Positions 12,647 to 23,525 of a stretch of DNA of 64,000 nucleotides are shown in pieces. This DNA comes from Solenopsis invicta (taxonomy: Eukaryota; Arthropoda; Insecta; Hymenoptera; Formicidae). The notes below the pieces were generated by a model. That model saw only the letters and a program-made list of their open reading frames with translations, was not told the origin of the DNA and did no database searches. Within the stretch, counting starts at the first letter, position 1, and the number at the start of each line of letters is the position of its first letter. The DNA lies in contig NC_052667.1 in the NCBI RefSeq assembly GCF_016802725.1, forward strand, positions 1,826,501 through 1,890,500, in the 5' to 3' direction. A program made the translations under genes and the position numbers.

Positions 12647-13117
12647 CACTGAGAGAAAAATTTGTTTAATAAACAAAATATTTTTACATTTTCTTAAAAT
12701 ATTTTAACGCAAGCGTTTGCACAAATGATTTTAAGAAAATGTAAAAATAATGTTTACTCTTAAGTGAATAGGCATTATCTTAAATATATAATTTTATATT
12801 GTTACATTTTTTTACATTTAAATAATGATTCTACAAATAAGATAATAATATTATATTTAATTAAATCGTTTTTTTAAATAAAAAATTTGATTATCTTGCA
12901 AATAAAAATTGTTTCACAATAAATATTTTATAGAACTGCAAGCAAAGATTACTTGAATAAAAATTATTTCCTCATTTTATTTACATAAATATTTCAATTT
13001 AGAAATTTTTAACTTGACTGCAAGTAAATAAGTTATTGGGACCCATCGAGTAAATAATTTTTTTGTTGTAAGAATCGAGTAAAATTTTTTTGTGGTAAGA
13101 CGTTTTTTCTCTCAGTG
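12647..13117. mobile_element. MITE with perfect 14-bp terminal repeats and TA target duplication
   Basis: The element begins TA-CACTGAGAGAAAAA and ends with the exact inverse TTTTTCTCTCAGTG-TA. The length is about 471 bp. The flanking TA on both sides is the target duplication typical of Tc1/mariner-type transposition. The interior is AT-rich and has no open frame, so the copy is non-autonomous. An internal inverted repeat is also visible (12677-12749, around TTACATTTTCTTAAAAT). The ends match those of elements near 14.5 and 44.8 kb. The superfamily is inferred from the TA duplication only. Confidence 0.8.
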
Positions 13118-13226
13118 TATTTGCTTGTATTTCTTAAGAGAGATATTGTTGTGCGATCTCGAATTATCATGTTACGACTGTCATAATAATCATTTTAAAG
13201 CATATTATCTATTATTTGTTTTTCAG

Positions 13227-13606
13227 AGCGGAAAACAGTGCAATTAGAAGCAACGGATGTAGCTTTGCCGTGGTGCCCGAAGTCTGCACGTTTTACGAAT
13301 TCCCTCTGCCAATGGAGAATCGTCTGTTGCACTATAATTTGCAAGAAGTTGTGGCTGTCAAGCCGTGGGTTATAATTTTGTACGATTGTATCTTTTCCGC
13401 ATTATTCTTTCGTCGTGATATAATGAAGTGCGCGTCGCGTGCAATTAACGTCGAGAATGCCGTACAGAGTGTCGCGCGATCATAATTAACCACTTTTTCG
13501 TGAGTGTAGTGTGAGTGCAACGAAAGAATCAAGAGAAACAGGAGGAGCAGGCGGAGGAGAAGAAGGAGGCCTGGGAGGCATCGGACGACGACGGATCTGC
13601 CATAGG
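13227..13606 (+). other. Candidate internal exon, probably non-coding
   Basis: A segment bounded by a good acceptor (TTGTTTTTCAG, AG at 13225-13226) and a good donor (GTGAGT at 13607). The first part has an open frame to 13485 containing CSFAVVPEVCTFYEFPL, but it is in a different phase from the upstream exon candidate at 11326-11436. In the joined phase a stop occurs after six codons. The 3' third is a purine-rich GGAGGAG tract. The paired splice sites suggest a spliced RNA running left to right, while the frames argue against a conserved protein. Confidence 0.3.
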
Positions 13607-14525
13607 GTGAGTTCATAATTTATTTATCATTTGCTACTGGCGAAAGTAATCGTTTATTCACACGATGGTTTATACGTACAAAAGTTCCAACATTTAAGAT
13701 TGATAAAACAATCGTTTAAATTATTGTTATGAAAATTTAAGGAGAAAATCAAGTATATGCAGTACGCGCGCAAAAAAAAAATGATCGACTGATTCTATTG
13801 AGAGCTTATATTTTTCGTTCTAGTTTCTAGATGTCGCGGGTTGTCTATCTCACACGTATTTAATAAATCAGATAAAAGTAAAAATGTACATATCAAACTT
13901 TCATTCAATTACTCTTATAAAAATATGATTAGATTGAACTATTTTATAGAAATTCTATTGAGAGCTAAAATAACATAGATAATTTATTATTCACTTTTGC
14001 TAAATCGAACACGTACATTTAATCAGAGAATTACACACGATATATGTAACAGATGCATATTGTTTCTATATTATTGCATCACAAATTTTTTGAAGTTTGC
14101 GATTGTTCTAACTCTTGGAAATTCAATTTTCGAATACCGTCTTAATTTATTATTGAAAAAAAAAATTGAAAAATTTTACTTAACATTTTTACTTTTACGA
14201 TTTTTGGTAAATCAGATGGTTGTCGGATAGACAAATCATTCAGTATTAATTATGTCAGAAAAAGATTAATGAGGAAGCATACGTACGGAAGGGTCGAGCT
14301 AGGAAAAACGCTGAGTCAGGGAAAGATGATAATGCAGCACCATTTTATATTAAAGTCACGTATACGTTCTGCTCTCTTTTCTGAAGATATTATATGTACA
14401 ACACGTTGAATTTTATAAACTTGTATAAATATTGATAAGCAGAAAGTTTTTGATAAGCTTAAGAAAATAAAGGTAGAAATAAAATCACATAAATTGCGAA
14501 ACGTCATTAAGATAGCGTATCACTA

Positions 14526-14732
14526 CACAGAGAAAAAGAGTTAACTTGATTAAATTCTTCAATTCAATTAAATTTTTTCATTGGAAATATTTATTCGATT
14601 TAAATACATAAAATATTTGAATTTCAGTTGAAACATTTATATATTTAACTTAAATACATAAATACACTTGAACTGAAGAAATGCGATCAAGTTAAAAAGT
14701 GTAATCAAGTTAATAACTTTTTTTTCTCAGTG
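14526..14732. mobile_element. Short MITE with CACNGAGAAAAA ends
   Basis: The left end reads TA-CACAGAGAAAAAG followed by AGTTAACTTGATT. The right end, on the other strand, reads CACTGAGAAAAAA followed by AGTTATTAACTTGATT, so the terminal repeats extend about 30 bp with a few mismatches. The length is about 207 bp and there is no coding potential. The right flank is TT rather than TA, consistent with an eroded target duplication. It belongs to the same end-type group as the element at 12647. Confidence 0.7.
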
Positions 14733-16696
14733 TTGCATCAAATCACTTTGTATCAAAGCACGTTTAATAAGTAATCGTGTACGAGGTTTACACCAGCTAC
14801 ACAGAAATCCTAATATGTATAATATTACATCAATTGCGTCCTGTTACACGTTACAATCGTGTTAACTTTAATTGGCAATATTTCAACGTTATTAATCGAT
14901 AAAAATCCGTTTGAATGAGTCGAAGGGAGTTGTTATTATATTAACCGTACCTGTTAAAAAATAGAGAAGGGGGGAGAGGGGATATCGCGGTGACGATCGA
15001 GAATTGAATAAAAATAGCGGCGAACAAAGAAATCAAAGGACAGTTAGCTTCCCGGAGCGATTCTGTATGCTATCGGTTTTACTCTTCGTTGGTCGCCATT
15101 GCAACGGGCCAATTCTCACCCTAGTCGTGTTCTGAAGCTTTTCGCGGTCGTTACGGGGTATTTGTACAACACAATTTATCTCGCCCCGGGGCCACGAATC
15201 ACAATGGTGGTTACGCGACGGCCCCGTCAATTCGACTCGAAGGAAATATCCGCCGTATAATAATCGATTACCGGCGAATGAAAGGAGAAGAAACCATCGA
15301 GAGATTCGTCACGCGTAACGCACACATGCACACAAATATCGCTGACAGGCGGGCTGCGTCATCGAGATTAGGTAGGCAATTACTCGACAATATTTCGGAA
15401 ACTCAATACACACAAATTTGGAAATGCATTAGCGACGCTATATCGCAAAGCACCGACGCATCGAACAACGCGCTCGCATAAATAAGATATTCTTGTAAAA
15501 TTATAAATTTGGTAATTTTTTTCCCAAGCGTATTACAATTCTGTGCCTCAGACGACTCGTTCTTCGCGCCTCGATGATTTCTTTGTTTGCGACTGAAGAT
15601 TTAGCAGCCGGGAGTTCCCTAATACCCGAGAACGCGCGGTCCCAGCGTCCGTGTCACAGTTCCTGTCGGCCTGTCCCCGCATTCACTTTCGTGTTCACAC
15701 GTTATTCCGAGGGCTATAAATAAGCGTGGTCACCGGACACGGTCGCGCGCGTACAGGAAAACTTGACTAATTGCGAGTAACCACGCTGACGTCGCTGCTC
15801 GTTTCTTCTCGTCAAGATAGCCTCTTCGTGTGGCTGTTCTGCCTTTTACGGTCTTGTAATATACAGTTGGAGCACACACCGCACTTTTTCGACGCCGTTC
15901 ATCATTCCGAGACTAATCTCTTCTACTTGGGCTACGTTGACGCATCGTTTGTCTTACCCTTAATGTAGAGTAGGCAGAACCTTATAGCTTCAGTCTGGGT
16001 TGGGTCGAAGGCTCGTCCGTCCGTATCGAATCGCCTACAGTCCAAAAAAGTGTAATTCACCTTAATCTCTCATTCTGAGTTCCTGTTCCAAACGATTTTC
16101 CATCTTTCAATATTCTTTGTTTATTGCACTGGTAAAAATTTATATTAACAAATTAATTTATAATAATAAAATTGATTGAATTATTTCATACACGTGTTAC
16201 CTTTATTGATTCGCGCAGGAGATGTTCAAAGTTAGGAGATGTTAAAATACAGCCGATTATTAAATGCATATACGTACCATGTGTCGACTCTGCTTCGTTA
16301 ATGCGTCGTATTTCTTAAATGACGATATCCCCAAGATTTCGCAAATAACTTTGTTCGTGAAACCGGATTAATTTGCAGGGTAGTTTTCGGAGGAGTTCGA
16401 AATGAGACAGTGATGCGAAATGACGAAGCCTGCGGCCACATAATCTCGTTTAGCCGAGGTAATTGCTTCCTAATCGCGCGCGACCAATCAGCCTAACTGT
16501 GTTACGCTGTCTAATTCGTTTATGCGGCAATGCTGTATCGGCCTAACCCCTCCTCCCCCTTGGTTACCGAAGCACTAGATTACTCGGGTCCTTTTCCGCG
16601 TAAATCCCTTTCTACGATTCGCCTCAATTCCAATTGCGAGAAATCCAGGGTGCTGTCGATCTGTAGGGTTGTAATCGCTTTGACGTCACTGCGTCC

Positions 16697-16697
<1 letters not shown>

Positions 16698-16729
<32 letters not shown>
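16698..16729. repeat. (TA)n microsatellite
   Basis: An uninterrupted run of 16 TA dinucleotides in intergenic DNA. Confidence 0.96.
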
Positions 16730-16734
<5 letters not shown>

Positions 16735-19700
16735 GGCCTGTTGTTATTTCAGATTGATCTCCACGATTCTAAATCTTAATATTTCAAGAGAAAAAATTGT
16801 CAAGCGTTAATAATTACATTTATATACGTGCTCAACTAGAATTTCATTTGATTGCGAATGTAGAGATGTATAAATTTGAAAATTTTTGAAAGGATTTTTA
16901 GGAAGATTAAGTTAACGAAATTTGACGTTCTTATATATTTTGTACATCATTTTATCTGGCTTCGCGTATGCGTATGTTGCATAATATTTTGAATCTCACA
17001 AAGACGACGAGGCAGGAAAATCGATATTTGATTAAGGTGTGCAATAATTTTTATACACGTATAAAAACAAAAAGCGGAAGATGGTATAATAGAAGAGTTA
17101 TTAAAGACATGATAAAACCGGTTTGCCGACCAACAAACGGAAACCATTGAATTCTCACTGGCGCCAACTAATCCGTTTGAAGTACTCTTCAGCAAGTGCC
17201 GCTGCTTTTTTTTTTACCGCCGTCGATGCCTTCCCTGATGCAAAACATTGCCGGAAGAGCACTCTTGACTAGGTACTTGATGCGTAACTTTCTTGTCACG
17301 GCCAAGAACAGACATTACACACTATAGTTGCCACGAGTAGCGTTCGACGGGAAATGATAAACGTTATATGCGCGTACATTATAAAAATTAATACGTGGAA
17401 ACGGACACTAAACGGACTTTAGGAGATTAGTTCTGAGCGGAAAAAAAGCTTTGTTTCTTTTCTTTAAATTGTCCACTTTCTCTTCGCAATAAAGGAGCGG
17501 AAATGAAAAGGACTCCCTTGAAAAAAACACAGAGAGAAAGAGACAGCTTCCATGTGTCCAAGCACAATCGCGATTCAAGCTAGGATCTTTGTCAGAGAGT
17601 CATTTTTCTGTTTTCGTGGCATGCAGTTCGATAGAAACTAACGCGGCTAAGGTTGGCCACTCATGAATACATTATCCTTTCTAACGAGGTGAATAGGTCA
17701 AGTAGATGGAGTCGCAGCGTCTGTTCATAAATCACTTAAAGGGCAAGCAAAATCACCCCACGTGCAAAGCCGGTTCGACTTCTCGTGCATCTGCTTCCGC
17801 TTTTTGTTTCGTGGCGTGGTACCGATACCCCCTTCGCGGAAAGAACACGCCCCTCATTCTTTCATTCGACTTATCGCAAAATTATCGTCGTTTCTGTGTA
17901 TATATATTTTTTTAATCGTTCTCCATTCTCACGGGATGCTTCGCGTGTCGCATACTATCGATGGCCCATTCGTGCGATGGAAAAGCGATAATAACTCGCG
18001 ACATGCAAATCGGAGATATCATTTATGTATTTTGCAGTTTTCGCGGTATTTCCATAGAGGGTGGAAATGCAGATCCACCTGATATAATAACAGTTACGCG
18101 CTTCACCATCCGTAAAGTTGGCATATAAACGCTATCCAACCAGAAATCAATTTTATGATGTAATTTAAATAATTTAAGTTCCCGGGGGACGGTAAATTGT
18201 CATCAGTTGTCATCAGGAAATCGATGCTTTTATCACGCGATCGTTTGTTATATTGCAAATGATTTATTTCAATGCAGCGGTGATTAAGGCTGTGCTTACA
18301 CTGGAAACGCGAGTGCGCTAATATTGATTCGCCGTAACACGACAGAAGCGATGACGACCATAATTTATAATTCTCACCGGAGCATTTGACTGAACATTAT
18401 TAATTTGCGCACTCGGTTGAACGTTAGGCGAATTTGCATATAATCGTTTATTACATATCTGCACGTAGTCATTTGGCACACTATAAAGTACTGTCAAAGA
18501 TTTTATAATGTAAATTTTGTGCAAATATTTGTTGAAAAGAATCTTGAGTCTCGAAGAAAATCATAAAGAATAATTTATTCGCAATCATTTACAAGATATT
18601 GATAGTTTAAATATTAATGAGAATAATTTATATTATATAGTAAGCTGTATTTTTTGCCATCGAACATCCATTGCATAGTATACTTAATTATCATTTTATG
18701 AATTGATGTATTAACGATTTTATATTCGATATAAAATTTTACAGGCTACTTCTCATTCCTGTAATTGATATAATAAATATCATAAATATATATTTTGCAT
18801 ATAGATTCATTTTAATAAATAAATATCGCTGAATATATATTACATAAAGACATTTTTAAAAACTGAAAAAGAAAAGTGAAGGTTTTTACATGGTCTAAAA
18901 AAAGATCCAAAATTATTTCTATTATGTTATTATTGTACAATGTTTAATAATATGCAACGTTTTCAAATATGTTTTACGTTTAACGTTGTATACATTATTA
19001 TGAACAAACTTTGACCATGACTCGAAGATAATATTTTAAAACATTTCAACAATGTTACGAACAAAATCACGTATCGAATAATCTTTCTAAAATGTTTATA
19101 TAATATTTTTAAACGTTTAAAAGCACACGTGAAAGTACTTCTGCAAATGTTGCTTTAATGTTTCTTGCTTACTGAGTAAATTCTTGGACGTTTCGGGCAG
19201 GTATTAATAAATACAAAAATTCTTTTTTTTTTGTAAGAAACGATTTGCTGTATTTTGGTTTTGAAAAGAATCAAACTCTCGAGTAACATAGAATAAAACA
19301 ATGATAGAATAACGACGAGTTGATGTAGATAACGACACTCACGCGTGCCAAGTAAATACAAAGCTTTGTAACCACATATAAAAATCAGAGATACATAGGA
19401 TCAACGTAAGAATTAGAATTGTGAGCAAATTTCTCGACATTCACGATGTCTTTCGTTCGTAACTACCAACGTTGCGTTTTAATAAAGCTATTTACAAATT
19501 ACAATACTTCATAATAATCGTCATTCACATCGCTCTTCAATATAATGTCATGTACATACGTAAAGTTCGATGCGCTACGTAATATCGACAATATCGATAG
19601 TTACTAAAACTTTGGTTACGCAAAAATAGACGCAGATATATATTTATATATTTATATATATATTCATACGTATATATATATTTATACACGTATGCATATA

Positions 19701-21478
19701 TGTATATACGAACTTTACTTCTTCATTAGGGATTTGTGTTAGAGCTTATATACTTATAAACAAATTTACAATAATTACAAGGGAAGTAGGACATTGATAT
19801 AATTTATAAATAGTACATATATATAGTGATTACATTATATCAATTATTTATTTCCCACAATCGCAAAAACGGAGAATACTTCAGTCGAAAGTTACAAAAA
19901 CTAAATTTGTTCCATTGCAGATGTTCCGATCAATTTTGAATGAATTAAATATTAAAAAATATTGCATATATATATTGTTTCTATTTGTTTGGCATTCAAA
20001 TATTTGTGCATGTGAAATGCCAAACAAAACAGTACATAACTGTTTCAAAGGAGTATTACGCAAAGAGTATTACGCAATATACGTTTAAAATAATTAATTA
20101 TATAATATTTCCGCGTGAAATAAAAAGCAGATGATAAAACATTAATTGTGCACATCTGCTCGTTCAGAAAAATAATGCGTTATAAAATATATGAATAAAA
20201 ATTATAGCATTAATATTTTGGTAATACAAAACTTATTTGAAAAATTGACTCACACTAATATTACTAATAATATAAATCAAAATGAAATGATATAAAGGCA
20301 ATAAATTAATTCCGCATCAAAATATGGAATATTATTTTTATACATCCTTCTTTTGATATAAACGTAAGAAAATGCCGCTGTGACAAAAAAAAGTTCATTT
20401 TGCATAAAATTATCGCAGTGATCTGCAGCAAATTCTTTATTTCGTCGAGAAATGGAAACAAAGTGTTTTGCAAAATGTCGTCTATTTGATTACGACGATT
20501 ACTTTCATTCGAAATAAAATCCCCGTAATTGCGCATTTATTAACAAATTCTAGTCACACACATATTTGCACACGTATAATCTCTTTCGCGGAAGCTCATT
20601 GCTCGCGTCGCATTCTCTCCCTCTCTTTCTCTCTCTCTCTCTCTCAACTTTCTCACTCGGAAATCACAGTTAAACATTGGTTTTTCGACGTTTGGTGTGG
20701 CACTCGTCATCCGATACTGAGAGGTACGTCCGACAGAGCAGATGGACAGAGAACGGAATAAAATATCGAAAAATTTACTCTCGCGCGTCACGCAACTTTT
20801 AATCGTAAATTAAAATCTTGTCGGCTCTCTGAAAGAGTTTATTAATTTAATAACACCATTAAATTGCACACATCCAAAGGTACGGCCTTTTCGGCGCGCA
20901 CTACATTTAATAGGGGCTTTCGTCATAAATTCGTTCGCTTCTGCAAGCTGATACGTGCAGCGATTTGTTCTCGATGCTCTTAGTGGCAAACGTTAAGAAA
21001 ATTACAAGTTTGTAAGATAGTGCCGATTAGCAGACGAAAGCGGTCGACTTGGCGACGTTTGCATTAGGCGTTTAATCCTCGAACAGCGGAATGTTTATAG
21101 CCGCACGGAATGCAATATCTGACTCCTTTCGTTTAACCATACCTTTGGTTCAACCTGACCATTTCACAAAAACCTTAATTATATTTTGATTTTATTCTAA
21201 GGTTGCTAGAATAATTGTTAAAAATAATAAGAATAGAGAGACGAATATAATTATCGAATAGAAAAAGTGATGAAATAATTTTTAAATAATTAAAAGCATC
21301 GACTATATATTTGTACAATAATTCTGAAAACGATTTTTTATAAAATTTCTCGTCGTTTTTCATGCATTATTACTTGATGTTGCTGAACGAGGGTTAATCG
21401 TCCTAAGAGTATTTCAAATGCAACAACAAGATTGAATCATTACTCTTGCAAAGCTGAGGTAGACGATAACGGCGGTAT

Positions 21479-21484
21479 TTTATT
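21479..21484 (-). terminator. Candidate polyadenylation signal of noc
   Basis: TTTATT on the + strand reads AATAAA on the minus strand, about 545 bases beyond the noc stop codon. It is followed on the minus strand by AT-rich sequence. It is one of several possible signals (another is near 20838) and its use is unproven. Confidence 0.3.
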
Positions 21485-22028
21485 TTTTGTTTAGAATAAA
21501 AGATCAAAAGTACAGACAATACATCACTTTTTATCGAAAAATTCACAGACAGTAAAACGTTCGAATGCTGTCAGATCTATTTAAAAAGAAAATTGATATT
21601 TGTTGAAATATTTTAGTATCTATAAAATATAAACCAAGTTTGTCCGCGACGAAATTGAAACAGTAATGATTCTCACTTAAAGATAACCAGAGGATGTTTC
21701 ACGTGCGTATTATTTTTGGATTCTCTAATAGATTTTCAATTATAACGTAAAAAAAGCTTAGCGTACAGTCTGCCGGTAGACGCACCGAATGTACACTATT
21801 CGCGCATAATAATCGAGAAAAACATTCCTACCGCTTCGATATCCGTTCTATGACTCTCAGGTTCCCTTACGAGGTTCGTGACACAAAGCAGCGCGTACAG
21901 TAGAACCGATGCTCTTCGTCGACGTATTCGAATCCGTAGCGGAATCACAGTTTGCGCCGGTCGGAGCTACGACGCGACGACGCGTTCGGCGCGCGCGGCT
22001 CTCTCTATCTCTCGTTGCCGAGAGGTGC

Positions 22029-23525
22029 TCATTGATGCATCCCGGAGGTGGCACCCAGACGAGAGCCGTAGATAGAGTACGGCGAGAAATACGCCAGTCC
22101 GGCGGTCGCGTGCGGATGCGGTGGAGGCGGCGGTGGCGGCGGCGGAAGCGGCAGACCGAGCGTCGACAGGGATGGCGTGAGGAGCGGCGAGGGCTTTCCG
22201 TAGGGATGGTAGCGCGCGGTGGCGAGCGGGCTCAAGGGTGGCGTAGGGTAAGCCTCGCGAACAGAGGATGAGTCGGGTGCAGCGCCGGAGGCGGCCCGGG
22301 CAGCAAGGAGAGCGCGGCGGCCTCGGTCGCGCCGCTCGCCGCCGCCACCGCCGACACGTTCGTATGACTTCTCAGATGTTGCAACAGTTCCTCGGACGTG
22401 GTGAATCTCTTGCCGCAGTACGCGGTGTCTCCCGCGATCCAGTTGCACACGTAGGGTAGTTGCGTGCCCGCGGCCAACGCGGCGAGCTGCGCGTGCGCGT
22501 AAACCGCGCCGAGCGAGCCGTAGGGCGAAACGCTGCCGCCGGGTTTGTGATCACACTGAGCGCACCCGGCCGGACAGGAACCCGGCGTCGCGCTCGCGCC
22601 CGACGGCAATTTGCCATTGGCGATGCTGGCCACCGCCGCCGCCGCAGCGGTCGCAGGGTTCGACAGTAGGTGCGAGTTCAGTTGGCAGCCGGTGCAGAAG
22701 GGATCGCGGCATATCGGCATCAGGCTGTCCGCCACCGTGGGTCCGCCGGTGCTTTTCAATCGGGCGTACAGATAGGGGTTGATACCGTTCTTCAGGGCGG
22801 CGTGATGGGACATGAGCGAGTTGGCCATCACGTCGATGGGTAGTTGACTGGGACTGTAGCCCAAGTAGGCGGCGGTGGACGCTGGGATGACCCCGGGCTT
22901 GAACGTGCCCAATGGTAGATCCTTGATAGATGGATCGGCCATCGCGAGCACGCTGACGGGACTGTAGGCGGGTTTCGCTTGTAACGAGGGACTACTCACG
23001 GTTGGTTGACTCGTCGAAGCGTCCACCGCAGCTACCGTACCGCTCGTTGGCACCAAGGGTGCCGAGTTTCTAGAAGACGGTGAGTCCCGCGTGCTGACTT
23101 CACCGTTCGGCGTTGCCGTCTTCCTACCTTGCGGCGTGACCGCGCGCGTTGACGCGGCACTCTGGTTGCTCGGGCATCGTTTGCTGCCGTTATTTCCGGG
23201 GGTCCTCGATCGACCGGACGTCGAGTGGCCGCTCGACGTCGATCGCGATTCGTCCGGCGTGCACGCTTTCTCACGCCCCAGGCAGGATTCGTACGGTTTG
23301 AAACTCGTCTTCGTCGATTCGCTCGCCGACGTTGGCACCGTGGCTGACGCCGTGGTTACCGCGGGCGATGACTTTTCACGAGACTGCTCCGCACTGCTTT
23401 TGGATGATCTGTTACTCGATGTCTTGTCCAAGGAACTTAGTAACGATTTGTTGGACGGTGGATCCGCTCCTATCTGACTGCAGGTCTGTGCGAGCAGCGC
23501 GAGTGGACTCTTCTTCGCATCCAGC
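22029..23525 (-). CDS. noc: no ocelli / elbow (NET family zinc-finger protein), exon 2, with two apparent frameshifts
   Basis: This exon holds nearly all of a nuclear transcriptional co-repressor of the Noc/Elbow/Tlp-1 (NET) family, which in Drosophila patterns ocelli, tracheae and appendages. After the acceptor TTGATTTCAG (AG at 23527-23526) it reads LDAKKSPLALLAQTCSQIGAD, the family's N-terminal motif. Then follow a Ser/Thr-rich region with FKPYE (about residue 96), CRDPFCTGC (about 294), SCPAGCAQC (about 338) and an atypical C2H2 finger (about 382-409: C-x9-C, then KRFTTSEELLQHLRSH). The C-terminus has YPTPPLSPL, RYHPYGK, a proline run and SPYSIYGSRLG, with the stop at 22031-22029. As given, one extra G in GGG at 23460-23462 and one missing base near 22253 shift the frame; the shifts cancel. 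Elbow is the alternative paralogue name. Confidence 0.93.

Larger units (their letters stand above)
13620..21470. other. Intergenic DNA between the exon candidate and the noc 3' end
   Basis: Apart from the MITE at 14.5 kb and an AT microsatellite at 16.7 kb, I see no supported gene. Open frames at 15278-15481, 15771-15968 and 17762-18082 lack family features or a consistent exon context. The part from 18.1 to 20.5 kb is strongly AT-rich. The segment at 15.5-16.7 kb is more GC-balanced and could hold regulatory sequence or an unrecognised exon, but nothing can be named. Confidence 0.4.

Noticed and set aside
23091..23477. 128-codon + strand frame opposite noc exon 2
   Set aside because: It is the antisense shadow of a GC-rich conserved coding exon and shows no motif of its own.
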